A stretch of DNA of 64,000 nucleotides from Azolla caroliniana (taxonomy: Eukaryota > Polypodiophyta). Each line of letters starts with the position of its first letter. Position 1 is the stretch's first letter. The position numbers and the translations under genes were made by a program. The DNA lies in NCBI GenBank assembly GCA_043228905.1, contig JBHGNT010000007.1:15004001-15068000 (forward strand), read 5' to 3'. The notes under the pieces were generated by a model. The model searched no databases and was not told the origin of the DNA. It saw nothing but the letters and a program-made list of their open reading frames with translations. This document shows positions 33,846-46,700 of this stretch, one piece after another.

Positions 33846-34742
33846 TTTCACGTGCACATAGAATCATACATACATACGCCTACTCAATAATCAAACCCAT
33901 GATCCCTAGTTTAGGTCCTTAATGGTCACATTCATGTTTCACATGCACATGCGTAACATCGTGACATCATCACATGTAGCTCATGTATATTTTTGGAGGT
34001 CATTTCTATGCTCAAGTGGATAACCTGTATTTGCCTAAGAGGTGGGGTTGGGGTGTTTGATATGCTGTGTAATGTTGATACATGTGGTAGTTGATAATGG
34101 GAAGCATTGTTGGATGATCATGAATGCTTCACATCATACTATGGAAGTCTCTTCATCCTAAGTTTACTATTGATTAGGGTATTGTGCATACATGATGTGG
34201 TTTGCTCTAGGTAGTCTTCGCTAAGTTCCAATCCGAAGCTCAATCAAGAATACAACTATACGTTTTCCTTAAGCCAACACCCCATAAAGCAAAACTTGGA
34301 TGATCAAACACATGGAACTAACTGGTTGATGATCTTGGCCTATCATTGACGAAGGTCATCAACAAGATCGCTTATGGATTTGATGAAGCTATGGCAATAA
34401 GATACGATGTGCTTTCAACCAACGGGTAGTATGGATTTGCCCTAGTTATGGATCATGTTTCTTTGCCAAGGTCAGGTGTAGGCCCCACGTGGAGGTTAAT
34501 GATATAATATGGTATTAGTATGTATGTATGTTGTCTAATGTCACCAATGTGAAGGAAGCTTCAAGGCTCAAGCAATCAACCAAGCTTAATAATAATAAAA
34601 ATACGTAAAGAAATGGAGGGAGGGGCATTTTGGGAGTTTGATATTTCTCATAATAATAAATTATAATAATACCCTAGCTTAAACCCTCTCCTCTGCAAAA
34701 CCCCCAATCGACGACAGAAGGAAAGACGCAGAAGCAGAAGAA
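33846..34742. other. Intergenic DNA upstream of the CobW-type gene
   Basis: No coding signal. The last 200 bp must hold the promoter of the gene starting at 34820, but no convincing TATA box was seen; a purine-rich leader follows. Confidence 0.5.
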
Positions 34743-34790
34743 GCTCAAGAAGCAGAAGAAGAAGAAGAAGAAGAAGAAGAAGAAGAAGAT
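34743..34790. repeat. (GAA)n microsatellite in the 5' leader of the CobW-type gene
   Basis: A GAA/CAGAA-type run ends about 30 bp before the ATG at 34820, so it probably lies in the 5' UTR. GA-rich leaders are common in plant genes. Confidence 0.85.
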
Positions 34791-34819
34791 CGAGAGAACT
34801 GACAGGAGAGGAAAGAGAA

Positions 34820-34917
34820 ATGGCGAGCGCTCTCTTCTTCGTCTTCTCTAAGACCTCCTCTTCCTTAGCCCTCCGAAGCTCCTCCTCCTTCTTACACAGA
34901 GCTCATATGTCTCCATT

Positions 34918-34983
<66 letters not shown>

Positions 34984-37900
34984 GATCGTCTGTTTCTCTT
35001 CTCTGATCTCACCATCACCATCACAGTCACAGTCACAATCGCAATCGCAATCGCAATCACGGTGGCCATCACCATCACCATCGCTACCATCATTATCTAA
35101 TTCTCAGCCATGGCTATGGCTGCCTTTCTTCCCACTCATCGCCAAAGCAAGATCCAGTGTTCAACAATATCGTGGCCTTCTTCTTGTATCTGGTTCTTAT
35201 AGCACAGCTAAGAGAGCCTTCTCTTCCTCATCACCAGCACGTTCTTCGAAGGATCCTGTTCCTCAGTCTTCCGTTGATGACAATAGAATTCCCGTGACAG
35301 TAATTACTGGCTTTCTTGGTGCTGGGAAGGCAAGTGAAACTGTTTTTCTACCGTGTTTCTTTGTCAGCTGCCGTCACCTCACATTGCGCTCTCTCAATCA
35401 CTTCAATCTCGCCTTTTATATATCTACAAAGAAATGCAATTATTCAGATAAGCTAAGCTAACTAGCTAAACAACTCGCGTTTATTCAGATCACTATCCTT
35501 TTCTGTCTTTACGCCTTTATGTTTTTATGAAATTTCGTCTTTATGAAATTCAGGCAATCCAACTTGAACATTTCTTTCCTCAGATCACCGTGAAGATTTT
35601 TCTCTTGCTGAGATTATTTTGACGGTTATTGATGGTGTTTTGACCAAGTTGTTTTCTTAAATTTGGCCGTTATAGACAGAAATTGTTGACATATCCAGGT
35701 AAGCTAAGCACATTTTTCTTTCCTAAAGATTGTCCTTAAAGAGATAGTTGAGCCAGGAATTTCGTTAAACACTTAATTCTTTTTCTCAGTCCTCTGAAAT
35801 TCCTTTGTAGAGGTGATTACTGCCACTTCGCTTGCCTGGCGATTCTATCCTCCTGCCAGATTTCCTACTTTTCAAACCGCTTTGCTACCGTATTCCCAAA
35901 AGCTAATTAGCTCAAAACTTTATTTTCACTTCATTTTTTTCTTTGTCTTTTTTCATAGTCTACCACTGTCATTGATGGCCTCCGCATCTGTATTATTGTC
36001 ATTAAAATCGTCCTTTATTCCTTACACAACCAGAAATTATTCACATATTCTGGTCAGGAAAGCTACATGCTTCATTCATTCCCCCCCTTCTTTTTATTTG
36101 TAGCAAATAACTGCCATTGCTAGCGTTGTTGTAATTTTCTTTCTTAAGTTTCTTCCTTCTGTAGACAGAGAGAGATTGTTGACATAAGATAATGTAAACT
36201 ATTTGCTTAATTTTTTACACTCTTCTTTCTTCATAGCTGATTAATTATATTCATAACTGGAGAAACACCTATATGTTTCAGTTTTCCTAAGTTTCTCTCT
36301 TTCTTAACACCTGCTTATGCTAACAGAAATTGTGACATAAGGCAGCTAATTATTGTTGGCTACATTGCCATGGTTTTCAACATTTCCTAAGTTTCTGGCC
36401 TCATTGTTTATGTATTTTTCCTACAATTTTTTATTTTTGTTGGCTAAGAAAGGTTTCTATCAAAATTTCTGAATTACCTACTTGTATCTGCCATTTCGAC
36501 TACTAGTAATGAAAGATATGTAGACTAAACCCCTAGATCATGACTTGAGCGTATCATATCTTAGAAAATTAGAAATCCTGACTTAAACAATTTATTACAA
36601 GGGAGGAGTTAGATTTGTCACTTTCCATACTTTAGACATGGATTCATGTTTGTTGCATCTCTCTCCTGGGCCAAATTTGGTCTTAGAAGATGTTAATGTA
36701 TCTATCTTTCTTTCTTTCTCAAAATGATGTCATAGTTGTAAAGTTGCAAGGAATGGGTATTCTACAAGGTTCTGAAGTGGAGGCAGTGTTCTATATTTTC
36801 CAAAAATTCTGGAATAATGTTAATGCTAAGGTCATCCATGAATTTGAAGTAGGCTGTGTCTCCTTAGTGTATGCTTCATGATATGGTCTTTAAAGTTCTT
36901 GCATTGTGTACATATTTGATAATTTAATTAACTTCTGCTATTACTTACTACTAAATATATATTTATGATTATATTATCTATTTAATTCTCTTACTGCTAT
37001 GAATTGTTATACATATTCTCACTCAAATTTTAATTTGGAAGCTAGACCTTTTTTCTCTTCAGAAGGTTTTTTGATTCTTAATCTGTTGCTGTTATATTTG
37101 AATGCAGACAACGCTGTTAAATTATGTCTTGAAATTTGATCATGGAAAAAGGCTTGCTGTGATCGAGAATGAGGTATCCAACTTATATGTTTGATAAAAA
37201 GTTTTCAAGTGTTGAGTTTTCCATGTGTATTTTTAAATGATTTAGATGGTAGAATTCTTGTATCCTGAAGCAGTAAGAAAAATTCTCTCTACCTATCCTA
37301 ATAACAATACTGTTCTAGAATTGTTTTATTGGTGCATACTCAGCTGAAGCAATAAATGCGTTGAAGATGTTCCAACTATACATGAATTTTGCTTTTTGTG
37401 ATGCTCTTATATTTATATGCTAGTTCGAAGAAGCTTCTAATATTTGAAAATGTTCAGGTTTTCTTTTTGTAATATTTGAACTTGATATGTGTTTTATTGA
37501 GACTTAAACAATGTCAAATTATTGGCAGTTTGGAGAAGTGGACATAGATGGCTCCCTGGTTGCTGCACAAAAATCTGGACAAGAGGATATAATGATGCTG
37601 AATAATGGATGCATTTGCTGTACTGTGAGGGGTGACCTTGTGAAAATGATTGAAGAGCTCATAAACACAAAAAGGGATATGTTTGATCACATTATTATTG
37701 AGACTACAGGTACAGTAGTTTGTAAATAATTTATGTTGTGTAAATCTAATGTTGCCTGAAAATGATCTGGTTCCTGGGTGTTTAGTTTGTATCATAAAGC
37801 CTAATTTTCATTGTGCATGTTTCATCATCAAATCATTGGCAGGTTTGTAACATTTTTTATGTGTCGTATTGTTATTAGGGTAGATATAGAGAAATTCACA

Positions 37901-40424
37901 GCTCATCCATTATTAGGGTTTCACCTCAAGATTTTAGTAGTTTCTATGATATCGGCTCCAGATTTAGAGGTTTATTTAGAGTTTTGTTTACATGTATGAA
38001 TCAGCATAATTACGTAAGGTTTGATTATAGGTGTGCCTCTAACAGTTCTACTTGCGTCACAATAATTCTAATGTGGAGATGACCACATAATTACCTGCAT
38101 GCGATGTAAATTGTAACTAATGCTAACAGAATGCTGTTCAATGTATTATTCGTGTGTAACTTCAGTAAAGTGACATCTAAACCTCTCGCCCATTAGGAGA
38201 ATTTCTTTAATTATGATGGTTATTTGTGTCCTCCAATATAATTTACTCTCCTCATATAGTGTGAAGCAGTAATGCGATAAGGGTTTAATTAATCACCCTC
38301 TCTATTACTTTAAAGCAAGTAAAGTTTACCCAAACCTTGTTGGTATGAGAATACTTTGTCATGTTTATCTGCATCACTGTTTATATATTCATTAAAGATC
38401 ATTTCGTTGTGATGCTCACCATGCTCAAAACAGTAGGTCTAGGCATGAGATGCAAATGGAAAAAGTATTGTGGCCATAGTGTCAGAATTACTGTTGTGCA
38501 TTCTTGTTACTTTTACTATGTAAAAATGCCCAAATATCATAAATCTTGCAGTGGAAACCCTAACAATAATTTCTATATGAGTAGATGAATTACAGGATAT
38601 GGAAAAATTATGTTTGTACGAGTAGAATAAAATTGGAAGTTTGCTATTGTTTATGTGGTTGGATTTGTCGACTTATACTAGCTAAGGAACCTTTGTCATA
38701 GATATGCATGTTCGGGTCTAATAATAAGAATCATGTTAGTAATGTCTTTCTTTTGAATGTCCTAGGTCTAGCAAACCCTGCACCTATTATTGAAACTTTC
38801 TACATGGAGGAGAGCTTGGCTCCTCATGTTAGACTAGATGGTGTGCTGACTCTAGTGGATGCAAAACATGCACCCCAGCATCTTGATGAGAAGAAACCTG
38901 AAGGAGTTGTGAATGAAGCAGTGCAACAGATTGCTTATGCTGATCGTATTCTTTTGAACAAGGTCAACATTAAAGTTAGGAAAGCTACATATGGTTCACT
39001 ACATGATTTGAATTCTGAGTCATTCTATGAAGTTGTGAGATTGCCAGCTCCATGTTTGTTGGGTCCTTTATTACGAATATTTTGAAGAATTATTTACGCT
39101 GATTCATGTGTGACTATTTTTTGTTGGATTTTTTGTCTCAACCTTGTCTTATGATTTTACAGGTGGATCTTGTGAGTGCAGAAGATTTGGAAGTACTTGC
39201 ACAGCGTATCAAGGTGAATTTTCTAGTTCGTTGATTCTTTTAGTTAAGAATACAGTTAGGATGGACCAAATGTGCCTTTTAGGGTTTGGTCTCCTTGTTG
39301 AGAGAATATGCAGTCTGTCAAGAATGCATAGAGACAAGTCTGGCATATGACTCTTTGGAATTCTGATATAACTTTCTTATTGTATGTGAGATGCTGCATT
39401 TTGAATGTTTTTGTGCTCCTTTGACTATTCTGTGTTTATGGTATGGGCCCTTATAAACGCTACTGTCAATTCTGTAGGGAATCAATGAAATTGCACATGT
39501 AAAGCAGACAAAGTACGGTGAAGTCGATATGGATTATGTACTGGGTATAGGAGGATTTTCTCTTGAAAGGTTTGACATGGCTATATATTAAATGGCTCTT
39601 TGCGTGTGCAAAATCAGTGTATGCATGTCCAGTTACTGGATTACTCTGTATTAACGTACTAAAAGGAAATTATTGTTGGTGTTTCTCTTAAGAATCGAGA
39701 AGGACATCATGGAGGAAAAGGAAGCTAAGGAACACAAGCATTCTGCTTCTAACCATGATCGTTAGTATCTTGGGCAGAGGAGCTGTTCTTTTGTACCCTG
39801 TGCTTAATCTTAATCTCATAATTGTTTATTGGTTATATGCAGATCACCATCATCATGATCCTGGGCACTCAAAGCATCATCACCATCATCATGTACATGA
39901 CTCTGGTGTTGGCTCTGTCAGCATTGTCTGTGAGGGAACTCTAGATTTGGACAAGGTAATTATAATTAATTAGCACACAGTGATGAGAAGATGATTTAAA
40001 TGCTTCTTGAACATTTTCCTGATTACCATTATGGATATACGTCAATAATGTTTTGCAGATAAATGCATGGCTAGGGACATTGCTATCTAGTAATGCAGAT
40101 GATATCTATCGTTGCAAAGGTGTCTTGTCTGTTGCTGGTATTGAGCAAAGGTTTGTTTTTCAGGTAATGCAGAAACTATTTTGTTTTGATGAGAAAAAAA
40201 ATATCCCGTGGCCAGAGTTGAATTTTTCTGAATGTGATGTCTTTTCTTACAAGCAGGCAGTGCATGCTTTGTTCGAGGGTGGTACTGATCGACCTTGGGG
40301 ACCTGATGAGAATCGAACCAACAAGCTCGTGTTCATTGGGAAAAAGCTTGATAAAGAAGCTCTAGAGAAGGGTTTTCAAGAGTGCTTACTTGAGAACCAA
40401 ACAAAGAAGCTGCAGAAAAACTGA
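34820..40424 (+). CDS. CobW/ZNG1-family GTPase metallochaperone, ten exons
   Basis: Exons: 34820-35329, 37108-37173, 37529-37709, 38766-38962, 39163-39213, 39478-39569, 39693-39760, 39843-39955, 40059-40163, 40257-40424; 516 residues. CobW/ZNG1 G3E GTPases use GTP to deliver metal, zinc in the ZNG1 branch, to client enzymes. Seen: Walker A GFLGAGKT (164-171), metal-binding GCICC (Cys220, 222, 223), IIIETTG, the G4 motif NKVD (317-320), a His-rich linker (about 389-408) and a C-terminal CobW_C domain ending near FIGKKL. The Ser-rich N-terminus with 22 Gln looks like an organelle transit region, as in plastid COBW-domain proteins; targeting is inferred. Intron 1 uses a GC donor (AAG|GCAAGT), splitting Walker A between Lys and Thr. 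Intron 9 is 93 bp, in frame and stop-free. Confidence 0.94.
34919..34984 (+). repeat. CAA repeat encoding 22 glutamines
   Basis: Twenty-one CAA codons and one CAG lie in exon 1 of the CobW-type gene, within the presumed targeting region, followed by Ser-Gln repeats. Likely length-polymorphic. Confidence 0.95.
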
Positions 40425-43400
40425 AACGTGATATATTGGTAGTCTCTTTCACGTGTTAAAGAAAATGAAGCCAACGATGTGTTAGTTGGGAAAAGAAACT
40501 GGAGGATGATTCTACTCTGAGCAATGGTTTTTCAAAATGAACTTAGATTTAATTATCACAAATTTGTGTAGATTTTTCGTAGAGATGGGAGGATTTTGTG
40601 ACAGTAAACTCTTTATTCTCTTGATTGTATCTATTAAATCCTGGAAGTAAGAACTACGTGAAAGATCAATTTTGGCCATAAAATTTGAAGCATAAATTTG
40701 TATGTTGAACAGACTTTTGTTATGCCTGAAGATAAAAACACTTGAAAACAGTCCTTCCTGCCTCCGCAAATCTTGAAATACTTAGCTTAAGAGCCCTTTG
40801 CAGGTAACATTTATACATAAGAAGAGACTTATATGATCATTAACAGCAGCTGCCTCAAGCACGAGTTCTTTCTTTAAGGAAATGGTCTATAATATAATTA
40901 ATACCTCCTCTCAATAGAGAAATGTAAATGGATGTTGACATAAATAAGAGTTGATATATATTTTGCATATGGATTTACAGGCAAATAACACAAGAATATT
41001 GAAAATGGCGTGCCTAACAACAGAATATTGTCAGCAAACAAAATCTGATTGTCAAGCACTAATATTAGAACAGGATTCATGTGTGACCAAACACAAGTTG
41101 ATCCAAGTGAATTATCACCAAAGGCCAAGTCAAGTTTTGGCTCAAAACTGTGTCGACTAATTTTTTGACTTTACCACTCTAGCACATCTTCATAGGCCAT
41201 TAATGGTGAATTGAGACATATTAACAAATCAGTTCAACAATTTTGTGTCATGAAGACGTATTGCTATGTGTTATTGCAAGTCATCTACTATTATAGTGCA
41301 CGGAACATCTAGTGTAAACTTGTCTTTGTCATGGTTGAATATGTACGACAAACAAGATTTTCATTGGACAAGCATATGCAAATTATGCATATGACAAAGA
41401 TTATTGAGAATGGATGCTCCCACTTTACATGGATTAGTTGTTGGGTTGCATTTTTAACTATGATAACTTAAAGTCTTACCCATTATAATATACGATTTGC
41501 ATCAAGTTTTGGGTAGTCCAAATGAACTAGTTAGACCCCTTGGCTATTGTTTAGGATAAAATTCAACTAGGAAAGAAAATGATGAATGGGTTGTGCGAAA
41601 AGTTCAACAAAAGCCATGTTATTAGCATATTGCAACTTGGTCCCTTCATGTTAGATTGAGGATGGTTCAATCAATACTCTTGGCTTACATGCAACATTAT
41701 ATACTTGATTATGATTGTTTGACCCAAACAAATTATCTATAATATTAACACAGGAATCGTAGGACACTTTGGTGCTCTAAAGAGTCACGCAAAGGTGTAA
41801 GATTCCTATCACAAGAGAAACTATGCACACCACGAATTTAGGGGGAAATAAACATTTGTATATGTTGGCTAGAAAAGTAGCTTTGTCGCTAAAATTTGTT
41901 TGCCACCGCACATTGCCTTGAAGGATGCCACTATATATGTTTGCCAACTGAAAAACCAGGGTATTTGGCTATCATCAAGGTGTAGTGTTTTGGACAGCTC
42001 GATGGACATATTGTAGGATGTCCATTTAGTTCCAAATTCCTTAGGATCGGAAATAACTATTGGAACACATAATATGGAGGGAAAGACCCTCGTAATAAAG
42101 GAACTCTTTGTGGTTAGGAAACGCTTACATTGGAATATTGAGATTCTACAAACCATTAAATGTGACAAGAATCTAGAGTAAGTCTTTTTCCTAACAGAGA
42201 TGGGATATACAACTACAACTACAACTACCTACCTCCTTTAGATAGATATTACAAGATTCATAATTGGATGCTAAAGAAAGGCAATGTTGTTAAATTCCAA
42301 AGATTAAGATTTAGCACACCTTCAATGTTGTTAAATTGGTTGCTACAACTTTTCATTGTTTCAAAGAAGAGATAGACGTAGCTAATTTGTCATTATTGTG
42401 TGTGTGTGTGTGTGCGCGCGCGTGATATGGTGGTTCGAGATTCAGCGATTCGGAAATGAAAGCCTGCATCATAATGCTTCTATGGACTTTAATTTAGCTG
42501 TCTATATATACCCTGACACTTCAATTTCTCTTTTTAAATGTTATTTCATTTTAATGGGTTTTTGACCTTACAAAATACTATAGAAACCATGATTCCTTAA
42601 ATTTAAACAAGAACTCTTGAAATAGTTTTTAGGGAGCCCTCAACATTATTATATAAGGTAATAGAAATGAGATCATAGGTTCCATGGCTGAATAATGCGT
42701 TCAAATTACTCAACTTGCCAGTCTTTTTGTTTGACCAAAATATGCTGCAGAAAACTAGTTCTGGACTCGGCTGTACATTTGACCGACGGAATTTCAATTG
42801 TTGGATTTGATCCAAATACATCCAAAAAAGTCAAGTATTTTTCCAGTTTAGATGCATAGAGGACCTTATCTTGTTGAAGATCACATCGTTGGCATCGTTA
42901 AATCTAGGATTTGACTATATCCACTGGTGCTGGGAGATTTAGTTAATCTGCAGTTTTGGTTATAATGAAACTTTCTAATGGAAAATTCTTACAATTAGGT
43001 TGTAATGAATTTGATTCCATAAACTTCCAACATGTGATATTATAATTACTTAGATCGTGACAATTCCATTGATTTTGAATGAAAAAGTTATAATGACAAC
43101 ATTTCTTTGATGCGATATTTTACCCAATTAATCCACGTGTTGTTGGCACAAGGGGAATTAGATGCAGGCAGCAGAACACAGATGAGATGCGTATCTATAT
43201 CAAAATCTCAATCCAAGCAATAAAAACACAATACAATTTTCAATTTCAAGAAATGGGTTTGATAATAATAATAATACATCAATATCTGCAGTTTATAGAT
43301 ATATAACATAGCATTCTAATTTGCAGAGGAAGACTATCTATATTTACTGTCATCAAATAACAGATCAATATCTCCAATCATACAAGACCTGTGGTAATTA

Positions 43401-43779
43401 TCTTAAAAGAATATCATCATATAATAATGTCGGTGTAAATTTTATAAGTTACAACCAGATGTGAGGATAACATATCAGTTTTATTTACAGTTAGTCTAGG
43501 GGTTCCGTATAATACAATCCCCCCAAAAGGAAAAACGCTGAAGGTTACTGTGTATACTGTTGAAAACCATGGCAATGTGCCAAATTTGTTACTTCTCCAA
43601 ATTCCTGTAATTATTTGTTCTGTATACAAGTATAATTAAGGCATGATCGATGTGTTTTATCTGATGGTGATGAACATATGGTCGTGTGGAGTCAATGAGT
43701 GTATAAATGTAGCTATGTCGGCTGCCCATTAACCATCACCATCACCATCGCCATCGCCATCACCACCAGGATTTCTTCA
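40425..43779. other. Intergenic DNA between two convergent genes
   Basis: The CobW-type gene (+) and the ZAT gene (-) point at each other, so both 3' UTRs fall here. No coding frame above 100 codons has a recognisable domain. A (TG)n(CG)n dinucleotide tract lies at about 42397-42423, which can adopt Z-DNA. Nothing else was found. Confidence 0.55.
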
Positions 43780-46700
43780 TTAATCTCTGTTGAAGCTAGG
43801 GTAATTTATTAATGTGGGAGTCCTACTCCAATTCGTATCAAATTGTTGAGGGTTTCGATTCGAATTCGAAGGGGGTGGACATAGCCCGGGCATGAAAGAA
43901 TGCAGACAGGATTGCCTAAATGTGGAATTATTACCATCTCCATCATCAAGATCATTATGGCTTTTAAGCATCATATACTCTACCTCACCACTATTCTTCG
44001 TCTCATCATCATTATCATCATCCAATGGTGCAGGCAAATTCAAGTCCAAACCTACATGATGGTGATGATGATTATGATGTTCTGTTTCCTCAATCACAGC
44101 TACTTTACTGTCATTGAAAACTGTTGAAGCAGTAGTATATGGTCCTCCGCTGATTGTGGCATTATTAAGCCGCTGGATAGGAGAGGAGATGGGATGACCA
44201 TGGTGTCCTTTTCGAATGAACTGATCAATCAGAACTCCAACACCCTTATAAGAAGAAGTGCTAGATGTGGTGTCAATGTTCTGATGAGCTACTGCTACAT
44301 GTGGGGGGGATTTCCCCGGGCCCGTCCAATGGCATCTCTTATGTCCACCCAGAGCTTGACCCGTCGGGAAAACTCTGTGGCAAACCGAGCATTCATGTCC
44401 ATGCATATTGTTGGTGTTATTAATGATCTCCCTGCCATAACTAACACTGTATTTCTTCTTCATTCTCTCTAATCCAAGTGGAGAAGAGTCTTCTTGTCTA
44501 CCAATATTAGCATAACTATGACTATTATTAGTAGAGGCTGCTGTCTCCTCTAGTCCATGCATTATTACCTCCTGTTGTTGTTCTGGATCAACTAGTGATG
44601 ATCTGTTATTATTATAAGCTGCTGTACTACTACTAGTTATGCTGCTGATCTGATCTTTGGCATAGCATCCATTCTTCTTCTTGTGGCTTGCTCTATGGCC
44701 TCCCAGTGCCTGAGGGGATCCAAAGCTCTTCTTACAGCCACTACACACATATAATCTCAGTTTACTATCATGCTTAACATGCACTTCATTCTCATAAATC
44801 ACATTCATATCATTATCATTATCATCATCATCATCATCATCTTCTTCTTGTTCTTCTTGTTCTTTTTCATCCACCTTCCTGACATTGATGATATCAGAAG
44901 AAATTATATGTAATGGGCCCTCCTGTTTTTTTGTCGTCCTCATTATCTCGAGTACACGATCGAGTCCATTATAATTCACTCCACTTGCTTCTCCGATGAT
45001 GATGGTACCATTAGGACCTATGTCATACTCATTATTATCATTGGGCTCTACGGAATATTGATCGGATCGGATCACGTGGCCGCTGGAATATTCCGAGACC
45101 TGACGATGATTACGAGCTATGAGATCCATGCCAAACAGTACGGTAGCAGGCCGCTTACAAGTGAAAGGATCTTCCCCATTAATAGTAGTAGTAGCAGTAG
45201 TAGTGGCGGTGGATTCCGAGAGGAGGGGCTGTTGGCGATGATTGCCAGTGTCGGGAACTATATAATTAGGTTGCTTAAATTCTGGTACCTGCTTGACACC
45301 ATTGTAATGACCTTCTTGATCTTCTTGATCTTGGTGTATTACATCTATTCCTCCATTAGATAAGAGGAGGAGGCACCGGGCGAGATCGATATCATGGTCA
45401 TGATGTCTCTTCATTTTCATGATAATATCTGGTTTCTTGTTTACATCAACTTCCTTCATCCCACCATGGCCATGACCATCACCATCACTACCATTAATAC
45501 CATCCTGATCATGACCATGATCATGGCCATCACCATCACCACCATTAATACCATCCTCATCATGGCCATCATCACATTGATCATGGGGAGACTCCTCAGG
45601 CATCCCCACCAAATGATCAAATATGGGGTTTGAATCAAGTCTTGCTGCAGGCAACCTTTTCTCATCACTTTCAACCTCTACATCTGCATTAGTTATGTAA
45701 ATGTTATTAGATGTGGTTTCAGTGGTCAGCACAGTCTCAAGAGTAGTAGAGCTCAACTCATGATCATCATCATCAATATTAGTGTGATTGTTACTTTTAT
45801 GGCCAAGCTGTGGCAGCTGTTCATGTGGTGGTGATGGATATGGGGAGGAGGGATCATAGTTTGTGTGATTAGTGGATGAATTCTTTATGTAGTTATGACC
45901 TAATCCTATAGTTTTATGTCCATTATTGCTATGCCTTGCAGATGATCTCTTGGATCTCTTACCAGTGGGCCAGAAACATTGAGCTGTTTTAGTTTCCATT
46001 GTACCTTTCAGAAGACGAATCTGATCATCAACACCTGCTTCTTGGATCTCTTCATGATGAATCCCCTCTTCTTCTTCTGGTTCTTCTTCTTGATGCATGA
46101 TCTGATCTTCATGGCCTGCAGCTAAAAACTCCAGTCCCAGAGGATGATGAGCCTCTGATTTCGATGCAAGTTTATTACTGATGACGAGCTTAAATCGATG
46201 ATGAGTATATGGTTGATGACTGCTAGCAGACGATGATCTGCTGGTAGAAGATTTATCAGAAACACTCAGATCATCACTACTACCATTACTCCTACCACTA
46301 TTTGGGTTAGAATCGCTGCTTATACGATCATTATCTTGATGAGCAGGAAGAGGAGGTGGAGCAGGAGGAGCAGGAGCAGGAGGTTGGATTCCTCTCCATT
46401 GTCTCTCTGGGTGGCTCCTCATGTGGCCGAACAGAGCTTTCTGAGACATGAAATCCCTGCTGCAGACCGGGCATATATTCCTACCATTACTGCTGCTTCT
46501 TCCTCCTTCCCGAGCATGATCCATATTATCTCCTGCAGGCTCATTCTTCTTCTCAGTCTTCCCGCTCATTAGGGTTTCTTGATCCTTTGACGCAAAGCCT
46601 GCAGATCTATTACGATCATGCAGGTCATCACCATGCTCATGGCTGTACTCCTTGCTCATGTAGTAATATTTCTTCTTCTTTTTCTTCTTCTTCTTGTTAG

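Noticed and set aside
34848-35093. An 81-codon - frame with a poly-Val run
   Set aside because: It is antisense to the CAA repeat in exon 1 of the CobW-type gene.
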